NCBI RefSeq assembly: GCF_020564565.1
Contig: NZ_JAJCTD010000001.1
Location: forward strand, 310,001-374,000
Length of the DNA stretch: 64,000 nt
Reading direction: 5' to 3'
Origin: Rhodobacter sp. Har01
GTDB lineage: Bacteria; Pseudomonadota; Alphaproteobacteria; Rhodobacterales; Rhodobacteraceae
Part shown: piece by piece, positions 52,564-62,108 of the stretch
Position numbering within the stretch: position 1 is the stretch's first letter
Layout of the letters: each line of letters begins with the position of its first letter
Made by a program: the position numbers and the translations under genes
Notes under the pieces: generated by a model
What the model was told of the DNA's origin: nothing
The model's input: the letters and a program-made list of their open reading frames with translations, nothing else
Databases searched by the model: none

Positions 52564-53058
52564 ATGAACAAGAGCGTGATCATCGGCGCCATCGTCGTCC
52601 TGCTGGCGGCGGGTGGCTATTACCAATTCAGCTACAAGCCGGCGCAAGAAGCTGCCGAAAAGGCCGCTGCTGACGCTGCTGCCGGCATGTCGGGCATGGA
52701 AGGCATGTCTGGCATGGAAGGCATGGAAGGCATGGAAGGCATGTCTGGCATGGAAGGCATGTCTGGCATGGAAGGCATGGAAGGCATGTCTGGCATGGAA
52801 GGCATGGAGGGCATGTCGGGCATGGAAGGCATGGCCGGCATGGAAGGCATGGAAGGCATGGAAGGCATGGCTGCGGACGCCGCCGCCGCGCTGGACCCGG
52901 CCAACTTCAACGCCGACAGCGTGATCGCGCTGATCGACGGTTCGGCATTGGACGATGCCACCAAGACCACGCTCAAGACCGCGGTCGAGGCGGCCAAGGC
53001 CAACCCGGCCCTGGTGGCGGACACGGTCGCCCAGGTCAAGGCCGCGCTCGGCATGTAA
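52564..53058 (+). CDS. Gly-Met-X repeat protein, membrane-anchored or secreted
   Basis: 164 residues. N-terminal hydrophobic segment [18 protein letters not shown] (5-22) acts as signal or anchor; a short Ala-rich helix; then 21 uninterrupted Gly-Met-X triplets (X is Glu, Ser or Ala) encoded by a nine-base repeat at 52684-52872; then a helical C-terminal domain of about 60 residues ([35 protein letters not shown]). About 22 methionines in 63 residues would suit Cu(I) binding or quenching of oxidants, but I know no named family. Ends in a strong terminator, so it is a single-gene unit. Confidence 0.8.
   Translation: MNKSVIIGAIVVLLAAGGYYQFSYKPAQEAAEKAAADAAAGMSGMEGMSGMEGMEGMEGMSGMEGMSGMEGMEGMSGMEGMEGMSGMEGMAGMEGMEGMEGMAADAAAALDPANFNADSVIALIDGSALDDATKTTLKTAVEAAKANPALVADTVAQVKAALGM
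52684..52872 (+). repeat. Nine-base tandem repeat inside a gene (21 copies)
   Basis: Unit GGCATGGAA with variants GGCATGTCT, GGCATGTCG and GGCATGGCC. Since the unit is a multiple of three, slippage would change protein length without frameshift. Confidence 0.9.
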
Positions 53059-53083
53059 GCTGAGCGTCCTTCGGGACCAAGGC

Positions 53084-53115
53084 AAAGGCCGCAAGGGAAA
53101 TCCCTTGCGGCCTTT
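53084..53115. terminator. Strong bidirectional terminator
   Basis: AAAGGCCGCAAGGGA/TCCCTTGCGGCCTTT, 15 perfect pairs with an AA loop and T-rich ends on both strands. Lies between the Gly-Met-X gene and fpr, which converge. Confidence 0.85.
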
Positions 53116-53151
53116 CCTATTGCCTGGCCGGATGAGCGGCCCGAAAGCCGC

Positions 53152-53985
53152 CTAGATGCCGTCGCCGACGAAGGCCTTTTCCACCACGAATTCCATCGGC
53201 TCGGAATTCGCGCCCTCGCGCAGGCCGAAACCCTCGAGGATCGCCTTCACGTCGATGTTGAAGGCCAGGCTGCCGCAGATCATGGCTCGATCATGTTCCG
53301 CATCCATCGGCGGCAAGCCAAGGTCGGCGAAGACCTTGCCGGACGACAGGTTGTCGGTCACCCGGCCCATGTGATGGAAGGGTTCGCGCGTGGTGGTGGG
53401 GTAATAGAGCAGCTTGTCGCCGACCAACTCGCCAATCAGCGGATCGTCCTTCAGGCTTTCCACCAGCTGGCGGCCATATTCCAGCTCGGCCACCTCGCGG
53501 CAGGTGTGCATCATGATGACTTGGTCGAACTTCTCATAGGTCTCGGGGTCGCGCATCAGGCTGGCGAAGGGCGCGATCCCGGTGCCGGTGGCCAGGAACC
53601 ACAGCCGGTTGCCCGGCAAGAGCGCGTCCAGCACCAGTGTGCCCACGGGTTTCGGGCGCAGGATGATCTCGTCGCCGACCTGGATGTGCTGCAGCCGGCT
53701 GGTCAGCGGGCCGTCCGGCACCTTGATCGAGTAGAACTCCAGTTCCTCGTCCCAAGACGGCGAGGCGATGGAATAGGCCCGCAGCAGCGGTTTGCCGGCA
53801 TCGTCCATCAGCCCGATCATCACGAATTCGCCCGAGCGGAAGCGCAGGGATTGCGGCCGCGTCACCCGGAACGAGAACAGCCGCTCGGTCCAGTGCCGGA
53901 CAAAGGTCACGGTCTGGGCGTCGGGCAGGTGCGGTTTCACGCGCAGCGAAGGGTCGGGCGAGTTCATCTGGACCATCTCCGTCAT
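53152..53985 (-). CDS. fpr: Ferredoxin-NADP reductase
   Basis: 277 residues from MTEMVQMNSPDPSLRV (GAGGGGG upstream decides the start). FAD site RAYSIASPSWDEELEFYSIKV, NADP site LATGTGIAPFASLMRDP, and CGSLAFNIDVKAIL. C-terminus GDGI is as in the Fpr subclass of proteobacteria, where it serves redox balance and oxidative stress. Lies 104 bases after the sulfate operon, and could supply electrons to CysI; that link is inference. Confidence 0.93.
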   Translation of the reverse strand: MTEMVQMNSPDPSLRVKPHLPDAQTVTFVRHWTERLFSFRVTRPQSLRFRSGEFVMIGLMDDAGKPLLRAYSIASPSWDEELEFYSIKVPDGPLTSRLQHIQVGDEIILRPKPVGTLVLDALLPGNRLWFLATGTGIAPFASLMRDPETYEKFDQVIMMHTCREVAELEYGRQLVESLKDDPLIGELVGDKLLYYPTTTREPFHHMGRVTDNLSSGKVFADLGLPPMDAEHDRAMICGSLAFNIDVKAILEGFGLREGANSEPMEFVVEKAFVGDGI

Positions 53986-54089
53986 CGAACGCCCCCTCTT
54001 AGTGGAATGCAGGACTACAGAAAAGCCTGCGGGGGTGCGGCGAATTTCGTATGTGTACTTACAACTTTCCGGCGGCAAGGTCCAGCGGA

Positions 54090-54494
54090 TCAGGCCTTCA
54101 GCCGGGCCTGATAGTCATGCGCCTGCCAGTCGGCCCGGGCGCGCCACTGCGCCTCGGGCTGACGGGCGGCGATCTCGTCGGGGATTTCCACCCCGTCGAA
54201 CCCCACCCGTCGGCACATGGCGTATTGGTCAGCAATCACCGGACCATGCGCCAGAAGCTGGCCGGTGTATCCCAGCATCCGCAGCCGCCGCGCAATGGTG
54301 AAGGCGCGGCCGTCGTTGAAGGCGGGAAAGGCCACGCGGATCAGCCGCAGGTGGTCAAGATGACCCTCCAGCGCCGCCGGATCGTCGGTGTTGGCCAGAT
54401 CGACGGCGGTCGTCTCGGGCGTCAGCCGCGCCAGCGGCACGATGTCGCGCGCAGGGGCAGGGGCAAAGCCCTGGTCGGTGACGATCACGCTCAT
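54090..54494 (-). CDS. DUF934 protein of the sulfite reductase operon
   Basis: 134 residues. Blocks FNDGRAFTIARRLRMLGYTG, LAHGPVIADQYAMCRRVGFDGVEI mark DUF934, a family found almost only beside cysI/cysH in Proteobacteria and sometimes named as a sulfite reductase accessory protein. ATGA overlap with cysH. No cofactor motif visible. Confidence 0.88.
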   Translation of the reverse strand: MSVIVTDQGFAPAPARDIVPLARLTPETTAVDLANTDDPAALEGHLDHLRLIRVAFPAFNDGRAFTIARRLRMLGYTGQLLAHGPVIADQYAMCRRVGFDGVEIPDEIAARQPEAQWRARADWQAHDYQARLKA

Positions 54495-55229
54495 GCCGCG
54501 GTCTCCTTGGGGGCGCGCACGGCCTTGCCGTCGACGAAATGGATGCCGCATTCGGTTTTCGCGCTGCCCCGCCAGCGCCCGGCGCGCGGGTCTTCGCCGG
54601 GCCTCACCGGGCTGGTGCAGGGCGCGCAGCCGATGGACGGATAGCCTCTGGACACCAGCGGATGCCGGGGAAGGCGGTTTTCGACGATGTATTCCTCAAG
54701 ATCCTCACGGCCCCAATGGGCCAGGGGGTTCACCTTGATGCGGAAATCGCCCTCATTCTCGAAGAAGTCGATGCTGCCCCGGTCGCTGTTCTGAAACCGC
54801 TTGCGGCCGGTGATCCAGCCGTCAAAGCCCCTGAGCGCGCGTTCCAGGGGCTCGATCTTGCGCAGGTCGCAGCAGGCATCGGTGTTGAACTGGTGCAGCG
54901 TGCCGTCGGGGTCTTCCGCGCCGACGCGGGACGGATGCGCCCGGATGGTGCGGATGTCGCACAGCGTCAGGCTGTCGGCCAACGCGCGCTGGTAGTCCAG
55001 CGTCTCGGCAAACAGCATCCTGGTGTCGACAAAGATCACCGGCGTTTCCGGCGCGATCACGCTGACCATGTGCAGCAAAACCACCGATTCCGCCCCGAAT
55101 GAACTGACCAGCGCGACGCGGCCCAGATCGTGGTCGCGCAGCGCCAGTTCCATCACGTCGGTCGCCGAATGGTGCTTGTAGCGCGCATTCAGTGCCGCCA
55201 CCCGGTCCGCCACCGTGCCGGGATGCAGG

Positions 55230-55240
<11 letters not shown>
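54491..55240 (-). CDS. cysH: CysH, adenylyl-sulfate (APS) reductase
   Basis: Reduces activated sulfate to sulfite with thioredoxin. 249 residues. The cysteine pairs DACCDLRKIEPL and IGCAPCTSP ligate the [4Fe-4S] cluster of the APS-specific class, and the catalytic cysteine is in TECGIHF near the C-terminus. PAPS-only reductases lack the cluster pairs, so APS is the likely substrate. Overlaps cysI by 11 bases and DUF934 by four. Confidence 0.95.
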
Positions 55241-56889
<1,649 letters not shown>

Positions 56890-56897
<8 letters not shown>

Positions 56898-57198
56898 GGG
56901 CCAGGTCCGCCTGCTTGCCATGGTCATAGTTCGACGGCCCGCGGGTGCGGAATTCCTCGCGGAAATGCACCGGCTCGGGTCCGTTCGGGCCAGCCTTTGC
57001 ATCGGCGAGATAGGCGCCGACCACAAGATTTTTCTGCGATGCAGCAAAAAGCAGGCGCATCTGCGCGTGGGCCTCGTCCTCGATCAACTCGGCCTCATGG
57101 TGCAGCAGCGACCAGCGGTCGTCGGCGGCCAGATAGACCACATCGCCTTCGCGCAGGCGGTTGGCGGTGACGACCTTGGGGGTAAAGCGGCGGGTCAT
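56890..57198 (-). CDS. DUF2849 protein of the sulfite reductase operon
   Basis: 102 residues. FTPKVVTANRLREGDVVYL and the FREEFRTRGPSNYDHG tail are typical of DUF2849, which sits between cobA/cysG and cysI in many alphaproteobacteria. Function unknown. It overlaps cobA (ATGA) and cysI (eight bases). Confidence 0.88.
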
Positions 57199-57968
57199 CT
57201 GCGGGCCTCGTTCAAGAGCGGAAGGGAAAGGGCGGCTTCGCGCGGGGCAAGACCGTAGAGCAGAAGGGCGGGGCCGGCAGCCCGGGCCACGGTGGCGGGC
57301 AAAGTGGCAAGGGTCGCGGCCAGGATGCGCTGGTCGGGGCGGCTGACGCTTTCCACCACGGTCACGGGCGTATCGGGCAAGGCGCCGTGCATGATCAGTC
57401 GACCCTGGATGAAGCGGGCGGATTTCTTGCCCATGTAGACCGCTGCGACCTCGCCCGCGCGGGCCAGACCGCGCCAGTCCTGCTCGGCAAAGCCTTCCAT
57501 GTCATGGCCGGTGACGATGCGCAGGCTGCCGTTGCGGCCGCGCTTGGTCAGCGACTGGCCAAGGGCCGCGGCGGCGGCGCTGGCCGTGGTCACGCCGGGC
57601 AGGATGCGGAAGGCCAGGCCCGCCGCTTGCAGCGCCTCGATTTCTTCGTCCAGCCGGCCGAAGATGCCCGGATCGCCGCCCTTGAGCCGCACCACCCGCC
57701 GCCCGGCCAGTGCCTGCGCCACCAGGGCTGCATTGATCGCGGCCTGCGCGGTCGAGGGGCCGAACCCTTCCTTGCCGACGTCCAGCCGCTCGACCCCGGC
57801 CGGAATCAGCGCCAGCACCTCGTCGCCGACCAGCCGGTCGTGGATCACCACCTCGGCGGCTTGCAGGGCCTGGAGCGCGCCCAGTGTCAGATGCTCGGCC
57901 GCACCGGGGCCGGCGCCGACAAAGACGACGGGCGAGGGGGGCGGAAGGGAAAGGCGGGTGTTGGTCAT
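57195..57968 (-). CDS. cobA: CobA/SUMT, uroporphyrinogen-III C-methyltransferase
   Basis: Makes precorrin-2, the precursor of the siroheme of CysI and of cobalamin (used by BchE and AerR). 257 residues. VVFVGAGPGAAEHLTLGAL near 14-32, VRLKGGDPGIFGR, GVTTASAAAAALG and VYMGKK are the family motifs. The oxidase/chelatase domain of CysG is absent. First gene of the operon cobA-DUF2849-cysI-cysH-DUF934; AAAGGG precedes the ATG. Confidence 0.94.
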   Translation of the reverse strand: MTNTRLSLPPPSPVVFVGAGPGAAEHLTLGALQALQAAEVVIHDRLVGDEVLALIPAGVERLDVGKEGFGPSTAQAAINAALVAQALAGRRVVRLKGGDPGIFGRLDEEIEALQAAGLAFRILPGVTTASAAAAALGQSLTKRGRNGSLRIVTGHDMEGFAEQDWRGLARAGEVAAVYMGKKSARFIQGRLIMHGALPDTPVTVVESVSRPDQRILAATLATLPATVARAAGPALLLYGLAPREAALSLPLLNEARR

Positions 57969-58103
57969 GGCGGGCCCTTTGGTACTGCGCTCAATATAGA
58001 AGATTTTCCCGGATTCCCGCCAGATGCCCTTGCAGATAAGGACACCTGTTCCGATACTGCCCCGGCGCGGAACCCCTGTTCCGCCGTTCAAGGGAATTCA
58101 GGA

Positions 58104-58565
58104 ATGGCCGCCCCACTGGACGATCTGGACCGGAAAATCCTGTCCGAACTGCAGACCGACGCCGAGCAGAGCCTGGACGAAATCGCCCGCAAGGTGGGCT
58201 CATCGAAGACCCCGGTCTGGAACCGCATCCGACGGATGAAGGACCAGGGTGTGATCACCCGGACAACAGCGATCCTGGATGCCGAGGCGCTGGGGCTTGA
58301 GGCCTGTTTCTTCGTGCTGATCCGCACCAGCGAGCATGAGGCCGACTGGCAGCGCCGGTTCCTGAAGGCGCTGAAAGAGCGCCCCGAGGTTCTGGAGGCG
58401 CATCGGCTGGCGGGTGACATCGACTATATCCTGAAGGTGCGGGTCAGGAACGCCCGCGCCTACGACCAGTTCTACCAGGCTCTGATCTCGGAAGTGCGCA
58501 TCTACAACGTCACCGCGCTGCTGAGCATGGAAGAGATCAAGTCCACCACCGTCCTGCCGCTTTGA
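58104..58565 (+). CDS. Lrp/AsnC-family regulator
   Basis: 153 residues. N-terminal helix-turn-helix (LDDLDRKILSELQTDAEQS, VGSSKTPVWNRIRRMKDQG) and RAM ligand-binding domain (RLAGDIDYILKVRV). Divergent from cobA with a 135-base space; homologues in this position are believed to control cysteine or sulfur assimilation. TTCAAGGG and CAGGA precede the ATG. Confidence 0.9.
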   Translation: MAAPLDDLDRKILSELQTDAEQSLDEIARKVGSSKTPVWNRIRRMKDQGVITRTTAILDAEALGLEACFFVLIRTSEHEADWQRRFLKALKERPEVLEAHRLAGDIDYILKVRVRNARAYDQFYQALISEVRIYNVTALLSMEEIKSTTVLPL

Positions 58566-58633
58566 CCGGGGCCAGCCACACGAAGGCGTTCGCGCGGGCC
58601 GTTACACTGGATCATCCCGTGTTCACCCTGTGG

Positions 58634-59491
58634 TCACCCTGTGCGACCCGAAAGCTGGCGGACAAGGATGCGCGTCAGCCGTCTGTGCAGCCGGGCGGTC
58701 CGGTTTCTCAGGTGCATGGTGGCATAGACCGGCTGGCTGAGCACGGGCGCGTCATCGACCATCCGGAAGCGCCCGGTCTGGGTCATGGCCTGGGCCGTGG
58801 TATCCAGGACATAGCCCGCCCCTCCCATTGCTTCCAGAAGCGAAACCACCGCCGCGGTCTGGCCGACCGACAGCGGTGCTTCGGAGAGGTTGGGCAAGGC
58901 TTCGCGATGCGCGCGCTCGAAGGCCGGAGAGACATGCGCGAAGATCATCCGTGCAACCGCGATCTGGTCGATCCGCGCAGAGTCGGAACTGATCAGGCGA
59001 TAGGTCAGTTCGCCGACCGACTGGAAGTGCAGGTCCGGATGCGGCTTTGGCGAGAACAGGACGGCGAAGTCCAGCGCACCGGTGACCAGATCGGCGCACA
59101 TCTGCGTCGAATAGTCCGGCTCGACGTACAGGGCCGTCTGTGGCAGCACCCGGCGGATTTCGGCCACCAGCGGCCCCAGATAGGCGGTGGTCAGGTCGTT
59201 CTGTATCCCCAGGCGAAGGGTCATTGCCGCCTCGCCTGATGCCGCGACCGCACGGCGCGCGGCCGTCCATTCCTGGCGCAGCAGCCGGGCATGGGTCTCG
59301 AACCTCAGGCCCTCGGTGGTAAGGTCGGTCCCCGCCCGCGACCGGCGAAACAGCCGCGCGCCCAGCATCTGTTCCAGCGACTTGACCCGCGCCGAGACGG
59401 TGGACTGCGTGACGCCGGTCCGGTCGGCCGTCCGGTTGAAGCTCTTGGTCTCGACCAGGTCCAGAAACGTGTCGATCAACTCGATCTGCAT
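58634..59491 (-). CDS. LysR-type regulator facing the dimethylglycine dehydrogenase genes
   Basis: 285 residues from MQIELIDTFLDLVETKSFNR. Helix-turn-helix at 18-37 (ADRTGVTQSTVSARVKSLEQ), then an effector domain. The 104-base divergent region to the flavoprotein gene contains a likely LysR target, the small inverted repeat ATCGGATATTCCGATCAATA. Control of glycine-betaine derivative catabolism is inferred from position. Confidence 0.85.
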   Translation of the reverse strand: MQIELIDTFLDLVETKSFNRTADRTGVTQSTVSARVKSLEQMLGARLFRRSRAGTDLTTEGLRFETHARLLRQEWTAARRAVAASGEAAMTLRLGIQNDLTTAYLGPLVAEIRRVLPQTALYVEPDYSTQMCADLVTGALDFAVLFSPKPHPDLHFQSVGELTYRLISSDSARIDQIAVARMIFAHVSPAFERAHREALPNLSEAPLSVGQTAAVVSLLEAMGGAGYVLDTTAQAMTQTGRFRMVDDAPVLSQPVYATMHLRNRTARLHRRLTRILVRQLSGRTG

Positions 59492-59595
59492 GGCGCCTCC
59501 CTGATCGGAATATCCGATCAATAGTCCGGGCAGCTGCGAATTGAAAGCACCGGAGGTTCCCCGCTAACCTGTCGCCGGAACCAGGGGAGGCGGGG

Positions 59596-62037
59596 ATGGC
59601 GGAATTCGCAAGCGCGCGGGTGGCGATCATCGGCGGCGGCGCGGTCGGGGTCTCGGCCTTGTATCATCTGGCCAAGGCCGGGTGGACCGACTGCATCCTT
59701 CTGGAAAAGAACGAATTGACCGCCGGGTCGACCTGGCATGCGGCGGGCAACGTGCCGACGTTCTCGTCGAGCTGGTCGATCATGAACATGCAGCGCTATT
59801 CGGCCGAGCTGTATCGGGGGTTGGGCGAGGCGGTCGGCTATCCGATGAACTACCATGTCACCGGCAGCGTCCGGCTGGGGCATACGGCCGAGCGCTTGCT
59901 GGAGTTCAAGCGGGTGGTCGGGATGGGGCGCTATCAGGGGATGGACCTTGAGGTGCTGGCGCCGGGCGAGATCCGGTCGAAGTATCCCTTCGTGGAAACC
60001 CACGACCTGAGCGGGGCGCTGTATGACCCCTATGACGGCGACATCGACCCCGCGCAGCTGACGCAGGCGCTGGCGACGGGGGCGCGGGGCTTGGGGGCGC
60101 GGGTCGAGCGGTTCTGCCCGGTGACCTCGGCCCGCTGGACCGGGGCCGAGTGGGTGCTGTCGACGCCCAAGGGCGAGGTGCGGGCGGAGTTCGTGGTGAA
60201 CGCGGGCGGGTATTACGCGGCGCAGGTGGGGGCGATGTTCGGCCGCCGGGTGCCGATGATGGTGATGAGCCATCAGTATCTGCTGTTCGACACCATTCCC
60301 GAGCTGGAGGTCTGGTCGCGCGAGGTGGGTCACAAGCTGCCGCTGCTGCGGGATGTGGATTCCAGCTATTACCTGCGCCAGGAGAAGCATGGCTTCAACC
60401 TGGGGCCTTACGAGAACCCCTGCCGGGCGCATTGGGCCACCCCCGACGACCCGATGCCCGAGGATTTCAGTTTCCAGCTGTTCCCCGACGATCTGGAGCG
60501 GCTGGAGTGGCACATCAACGATGCCATGGCCCGGGTGCCGCTTCTGGAGCAGGCGAAGCTCAGCAAGGTGATCAACGGCCCGATCCCCTATACGCCGGAC
60601 GGCAACCCCTTGCTGGGGCCGATGCCGGGGGTGCCGAATGCCTTCGAGGCCTGCGTCTTCACCTTCGGCATCTGTCAGGCCGGCGGCGCCGGCAAGGTGC
60701 TGGCGGAATGGGTGACCGAGGGCGCGACCGAGTGGGACATGTGGTCTTGCGACCCGCGGCGGTTCACCGGCTGGGAGGATCACGCCTACTGCGTGGCCAA
60801 GGGCAAGGAGGTTTACGGCCACGAATATGCCGTGCAGTTCCCGCGGTTTGCCTGGCCCGAGGGGCGGATGCAGCGGCTGTCGGCGGTGCATGACCGGACC
60901 GCGGCGCTGGGGGCGCAGTTCGGTCCTTACAACGGCTATGAGCGGGCGCTGTGGTATGCGCGGCCGGGGGATGATGTGTCGGAGGCGGCGCAGAAGACCT
61001 GGCGCCGCGAGGGGCCGTGGTTCGGCGCGGTGGCGGCGGAATGCGCGGCGGTGCGCGATGCCTGCGGCATGCTGGACCTGCCGGGGTTCTCGCGCTTCCG
61101 GCTGACCGGGCCGGGGGCAGCGGAGTGGTTGGCCGAGCAGATCACTGGCAAGGTGCCGGGGGTGGGGCGGCTGGGGCTGGCCTATTTCGCCGACGACAAG
61201 GGCCGGATCGTCACCGAGATGTCGGTGGCCCGGATCGGGCCGGAGGAGCTGCTGCTGATCACCGCCGCCACGGCGCAAGTGCATGACCGGGCCTGGCTGG
61301 AGACGCATCTGGCGCCGGGGCTGCGGCTGGTGGATGAAAGCGCCGCCTGGTCGTGCCAGATCCTGACCGGGCCAAAGGCGCGCGCGGTGTTGCAGGCGGC
61401 GGGAGCGGAGGCGGACCTGTCGGCGCCATGGCTGTCGCACCAGTGGGGGCGGATCGCCGGGCGGCCGGTCTGGCTGGCGCGGGTGTCCTTTGCGGGCGAG
61501 CTGGGCTGGGAACTGCACAGCGGGCTGGCGGATACCGGGGCGGTCTGGGATGCGGTGATGGCGGCGGGGGCGCCCCTGGGGCTGCGGCCCTTCGGCATGT
61601 TCGCGCTGAATGCCTTGCGGGTGGAAAAGGGCTACCGGGCCTGGAAGGGGGATCTGTCCACCGATTACTCGGTGCTGCAGGGGGGCCTTGAGCGGTTTGT
61701 CGACTGGGCGAAGCCGGCGTTCCGGGGGCGGGCGGCCTTGGCGGCGGAGAAGCAGCGCGGGGTGGAGAAGCGGTTCTGCACGCTGCTGATCGAGGCGGGC
61801 GAGCACGACCCGCCCTATATGTCGACGATCTGGAAGGACGGCCGGGTGGTGGGCGAGGTGACCAGCGGGGACTGGGGGCACCGGGTGGGGGCCTGCATTG
61901 GCCTGGGGATGCTGCGGGCCGAGGTCAACGTGCCCGGGACCGCGGTCGAGGTGGAAATCTTCGGTGTGCGGGTGCCTGCCGTGGTGCAGGCGGATGCGCC
62001 GCTGTGGGACGCGAAGAACGAGCGCTTGCGCGCGTGA
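59596..62037 (+). CDS. Dimethylglycine/sarcosine dehydrogenase-like flavoprotein 1
   Basis: 813 residues. N-terminal FAD-binding DAO domain (VAIIGGGAVGVSALYHLAKAG, 8-28; GSTWHAAGN with the histidine that in this family can bind FAD covalently), FAO central domain, and a C-terminal folate-binding GcvT pair (from about 430; LDLPGFSRFRLTGPGA, GELGWELHSG). Demethylates a methylated glycine, passing the one-carbon unit to tetrahydrofolate. Exact substrate open: dimethylglycine, sarcosine or a related amine. GGGAGG lies before the ATG. Confidence 0.88.
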   Translation: MAEFASARVAIIGGGAVGVSALYHLAKAGWTDCILLEKNELTAGSTWHAAGNVPTFSSSWSIMNMQRYSAELYRGLGEAVGYPMNYHVTGSVRLGHTAERLLEFKRVVGMGRYQGMDLEVLAPGEIRSKYPFVETHDLSGALYDPYDGDIDPAQLTQALATGARGLGARVERFCPVTSARWTGAEWVLSTPKGEVRAEFVVNAGGYYAAQVGAMFGRRVPMMVMSHQYLLFDTIPELEVWSREVGHKLPLLRDVDSSYYLRQEKHGFNLGPYENPCRAHWATPDDPMPEDFSFQLFPDDLERLEWHINDAMARVPLLEQAKLSKVINGPIPYTPDGNPLLGPMPGVPNAFEACVFTFGICQAGGAGKVLAEWVTEGATEWDMWSCDPRRFTGWEDHAYCVAKGKEVYGHEYAVQFPRFAWPEGRMQRLSAVHDRTAALGAQFGPYNGYERALWYARPGDDVSEAAQKTWRREGPWFGAVAAECAAVRDACGMLDLPGFSRFRLTGPGAAEWLAEQITGKVPGVGRLGLAYFADDKGRIVTEMSVARIGPEELLLITAATAQVHDRAWLETHLAPGLRLVDESAAWSCQILTGPKARAVLQAAGAEADLSAPWLSHQWGRIAGRPVWLARVSFAGELGWELHSGLADTGAVWDAVMAAGAPLGLRPFGMFALNALRVEKGYRAWKGDLSTDYSVLQGGLERFVDWAKPAFRGRAALAAEKQRGVEKRFCTLLIEAGEHDPPYMSTIWKDGRVVGEVTSGDWGHRVGACIGLGMLRAEVNVPGTAVEVEIFGVRVPAVVQADAPLWDAKNERLRA

Positions 62038-62044
62038 CCGGCCG

Positions 62045-62099
62045 CCGGGGGGCTTTCTGCCCCCCGGACCCCCCGAGGATATTTTCAGACAGATGAAAG
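62045..62099. repeat. Intergenic GC-hairpin element, copy 4
   Basis: CCGGGGGGC/GCCCCCCGG nine-pair stem with loop TTTCT, then CCCCCCGAGGATATTTTCAG and AGATGAAAGA. Same orientation and order as copy 1. It fills the 71-base space between the two flavoprotein genes. Confidence 0.6.
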
Positions 62100-62108
62100 A
62101 CGGAAGAG

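Noticed and set aside
52684..52872. CRISPR-like or noncoding tandem repeat
   Set aside because: The unit is nine bases, in frame, without spacers; it encodes the Gly-Met-X array of a complete gene.
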